Assembly: GCA_020723545.1 (NCBI GenBank)
Contig: DYIS01000032.1
Span: 1-14,526 of the forward strand
Source of the DNA: Ktedonobacter racemifer
GTDB taxonomy: Bacteria; Chloroflexota; DTOL01; JACQYG01
Length of the DNA: 14,526 bases
Direction: 5' to 3'
Shown here: piece after piece, positions 13,556 to 14,526 of the stretch
Layout: each line of letters starts with the position of its first letter
How positions within the stretch are numbered: the first letter of the stretch is position 1
Translations under genes and position numbers: made by a program
Notes under the pieces: generated by a model
The model's input: only the letters and a program-made list of their open reading frames with translations
The model's database searches: none
Told to the model about the DNA's origin: nothing

Positions 13556-13616
13556 GTTATAGCCCTACAGTTCTCCCAGACTTCTTATTGAATCCAGAAG
13601 AACTTGCCGGTAACTA

Positions 13617-13645
13617 TTGACAATACAGCCGTTTTGCAGTAAAAT
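13617..13645 (+). promoter_or_regulatory. Sigma-70-type promoter for the ROK gene
   Basis: Perfect TTGACA (13617-13622), a 17-nt spacer and TAAAAT (13640-13645). A second hexamer TATAAT (13646-13651) follows directly but would need a 23-nt spacer. Predicted start is near 13652, leaving a leader of about 49 nt. Confidence 0.75.
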
Positions 13646-13656
13646 TATAATGTAAT

Positions 13657-13701
13657 TCGACCTGGAAGCCTCTACTTAATATAGATTCCAGAGAAAGTCG
13701 A
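13657..13701 (+). promoter_or_regulatory. Nested inverted repeat between promoter and ROK start
   Basis: Outer TCGAC (13657-13661) and GTCGA (13697-13701), and inner CTGGAA (13662-13667) and TTCCAG (13686-13691). It overlaps the predicted transcription start region and the ATG. ROK repressors often control their own or neighbouring genes from such sites, so an operator is plausible; an mRNA hairpin hiding the ribosome site is another option. Confidence 0.4.
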
Positions 13702-14526
13702 TGTATCAAGAGACCGATGCCTTTCTGACCGCTGACCTCCGCTTCCTCCGCCAGATCAACCGCTTGGCCGTCCTGGACGTGGTGCGCCAGCGTGGACCAA
13801 TATCGCGCACCGACATCTCCCGCGTCATTAAACTCACTCCGGCCACGTCCTTCACCATCGTCGATGAACTGGTGAAGATGGATCTCCTCAGACCACAGGG
13901 CATTGGCTCCTCTACCGGCGGTCGTCGGCCGGCGCTATTTGAGTTCAACCCCACGGCGTTCTTCGTGCTGGGCGTAGACATCGGTGGCCTGGGCAAAATG
14001 ATCACTGTCCTGGCCGATCTGGACGGCAACGTTCTGGCTCGTGTCGCGTCCGAATTGGCGGTGGGGGAGGGACCTGCCGGGGTCATCGCCAGGATAGTCG
14101 CCTCCTTGAAACAGGTGATCCTGGAGGCCGGCGTGGAACGCCACGCTCTCCGCGGCATCGGGATAGCGACCCCTGGCCTGGCCGATCCACGGACAGGTAG
14201 GATCATCTATTCTGCCAACCTGGGATGGCAGGACATTGCCATTGCTGATCCGGTGGAACAGGCCATGGGCCTTCCCACCTGGGTGGAGAACAACGCCAAT
14301 GCCATGGCCCTGGGGGAGAGCTGGTGTGGCGCGGGCCGTGGCTTCCAGAATGTCATCTGCCTGAACGTGGGGGTCGGCATCGGGGCCGGCATAGTCATCC
14401 GCGGAAAGCTGTATCGCGGGAGCGGTGGGCTTGCCGGCGAGATCGGCCACACGACAGTGGACGAGGACGGCCCCCGCTGCCGGTGCGGCAACCACGGCTG
14501 TCTGGAGGCCCTTGCCGCTGGGCCCG
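13701..14526 (+). CDS. ROK-family transcriptional regulator (partial, runs off the window)
   Basis: 275 complete codons are present. Residues about 14-75 form a winged helix-turn-helix: NRLAVLDVVRQRGPISRTDISRVIKLTPATSFTIVDELVKMDLL, ending in GGRRPALFEFN. The ROK sugar-kinase-like domain follows, with LGVDIGG (phosphate loop), GIGIATPGL, VENNANAMALGE, GVGIGAGIVI, and the zinc motif in EIGHTTV then CRCGNHGCLE. This is the XylR/NagC/Mlc type, usually a sugar-responsive repressor; its ligand and targets cannot be read here. GAGAAAG lies about 3 nt before the ATG. It has its own promoter and is separated from hemL by two hairpins, so it is a new transcription unit, functionally unlinked to the tetrapyrrole genes. 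Confidence 0.93.
   Translation, partial: MYQETDAFLTADLRFLRQINRLAVLDVVRQRGPISRTDISRVIKLTPATSFTIVDELVKMDLLRPQGIGSSTGGRRPALFEFNPTAFFVLGVDIGGLGKMITVLADLDGNVLARVASELAVGEGPAGVIARIVASLKQVILEAGVERHALRGIGIATPGLADPRTGRIIYSANLGWQDIAIADPVEQAMGLPTWVENNANAMALGESWCGAGRGFQNVICLNVGVGIGAGIVIRGKLYRGSGGLAGEIGHTTVDEDGPRCRCGNHGCLEALAAGP

Noticed and set aside
13394..13591. Short + strand frame downstream of hemL
   Set aside because: It overlaps the hemL tail and both hairpins, has no ribosome site, and its translation looks non-coding.
1..14526. CRISPR arrays, transposase genes, integrases, phage or defence genes
   Set aside because: No regularly spaced repeats and no recognisable mobility or defence protein motifs in any frame; only the small repeats listed above.

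Overview
The window is GC-rich, gene-dense bacterial DNA with every convincing gene on the + strand. It holds a class 1B pyrimidine pair (pyrD-pyrK), a tRNA-Glu, a SERCA-like Ca2+ P-type ATPase, a small ferredoxin, cobyrinate a,c-diamide synthase, a six-gene tetrapyrrole operon (hemA, sirC-like, hemC, cobA-hemD fusion, hemB, hemL) and the start of a ROK-family regulator. Glutamyl-tRNA reductase plus GSA aminotransferase means the C5 route to aminolevulinate, which argues against Alphaproteobacteria. The NAD-linked pyrDK type, the gene order, the ferredoxin and the short dispersed repeats suggest an anaerobic or facultative member of Chloroflexota or a Firmicutes-like lineage. That placement is inference; no marker here fixes the phylum.

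Layout: 108-1761 pyrDK; 1774-1931 promoter and tRNA-Glu(CUC); 2083-5039 promoter and Ca2+-ATPase; 5082-6727 ferredoxin and cbiA, overlapping by one base; 6768-13428 hemA-sirC-hemC-cobA/hemD-hemB-hemL, tightly packed or overlapping; 13448-13555 two strong hairpins; 13617-14526 promoter and the 5' part of a ROK gene cut by the window end. The tetrapyrrole set runs from glutamyl-tRNA to uroporphyrinogen III and on to precorrin-2 and sirohydrochlorin. With cbiA next door and no hemE/F/G/H in view, the cluster looks built for corrinoid and/or siroheme rather than protoheme.

The most notable signals are not ordinary genes. (1) A short palindrome with arms TTCTTTA/TAAAGAA occurs four times: just after the tRNA, in the extra N-terminus of hemA, across the stop codon of hemC, and in-frame inside hemD. 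(2) The P-type ATPase carries an in-frame 75-bp insert with imperfect terminal inverted repeats, and cbiA carries an in-frame linker insert of 8-bp tandem repeats plus AATC-type repeats. Together these suggest several families of small elements that tolerate, or are selected for, in-frame residence in genes. (3) Two genes of the tetrapyrrole operon are damaged. hemC has lost the cofactor-binding N-terminal segment; two direct-repeat deletions (9 + 8 nt) account for it exactly. hemL is split by a single in-frame TAG where the family has serine. (4) The sirC-like gene seems to have an extended -10 promoter overlapping the hemA stop codon, placed to give a leaderless mRNA.
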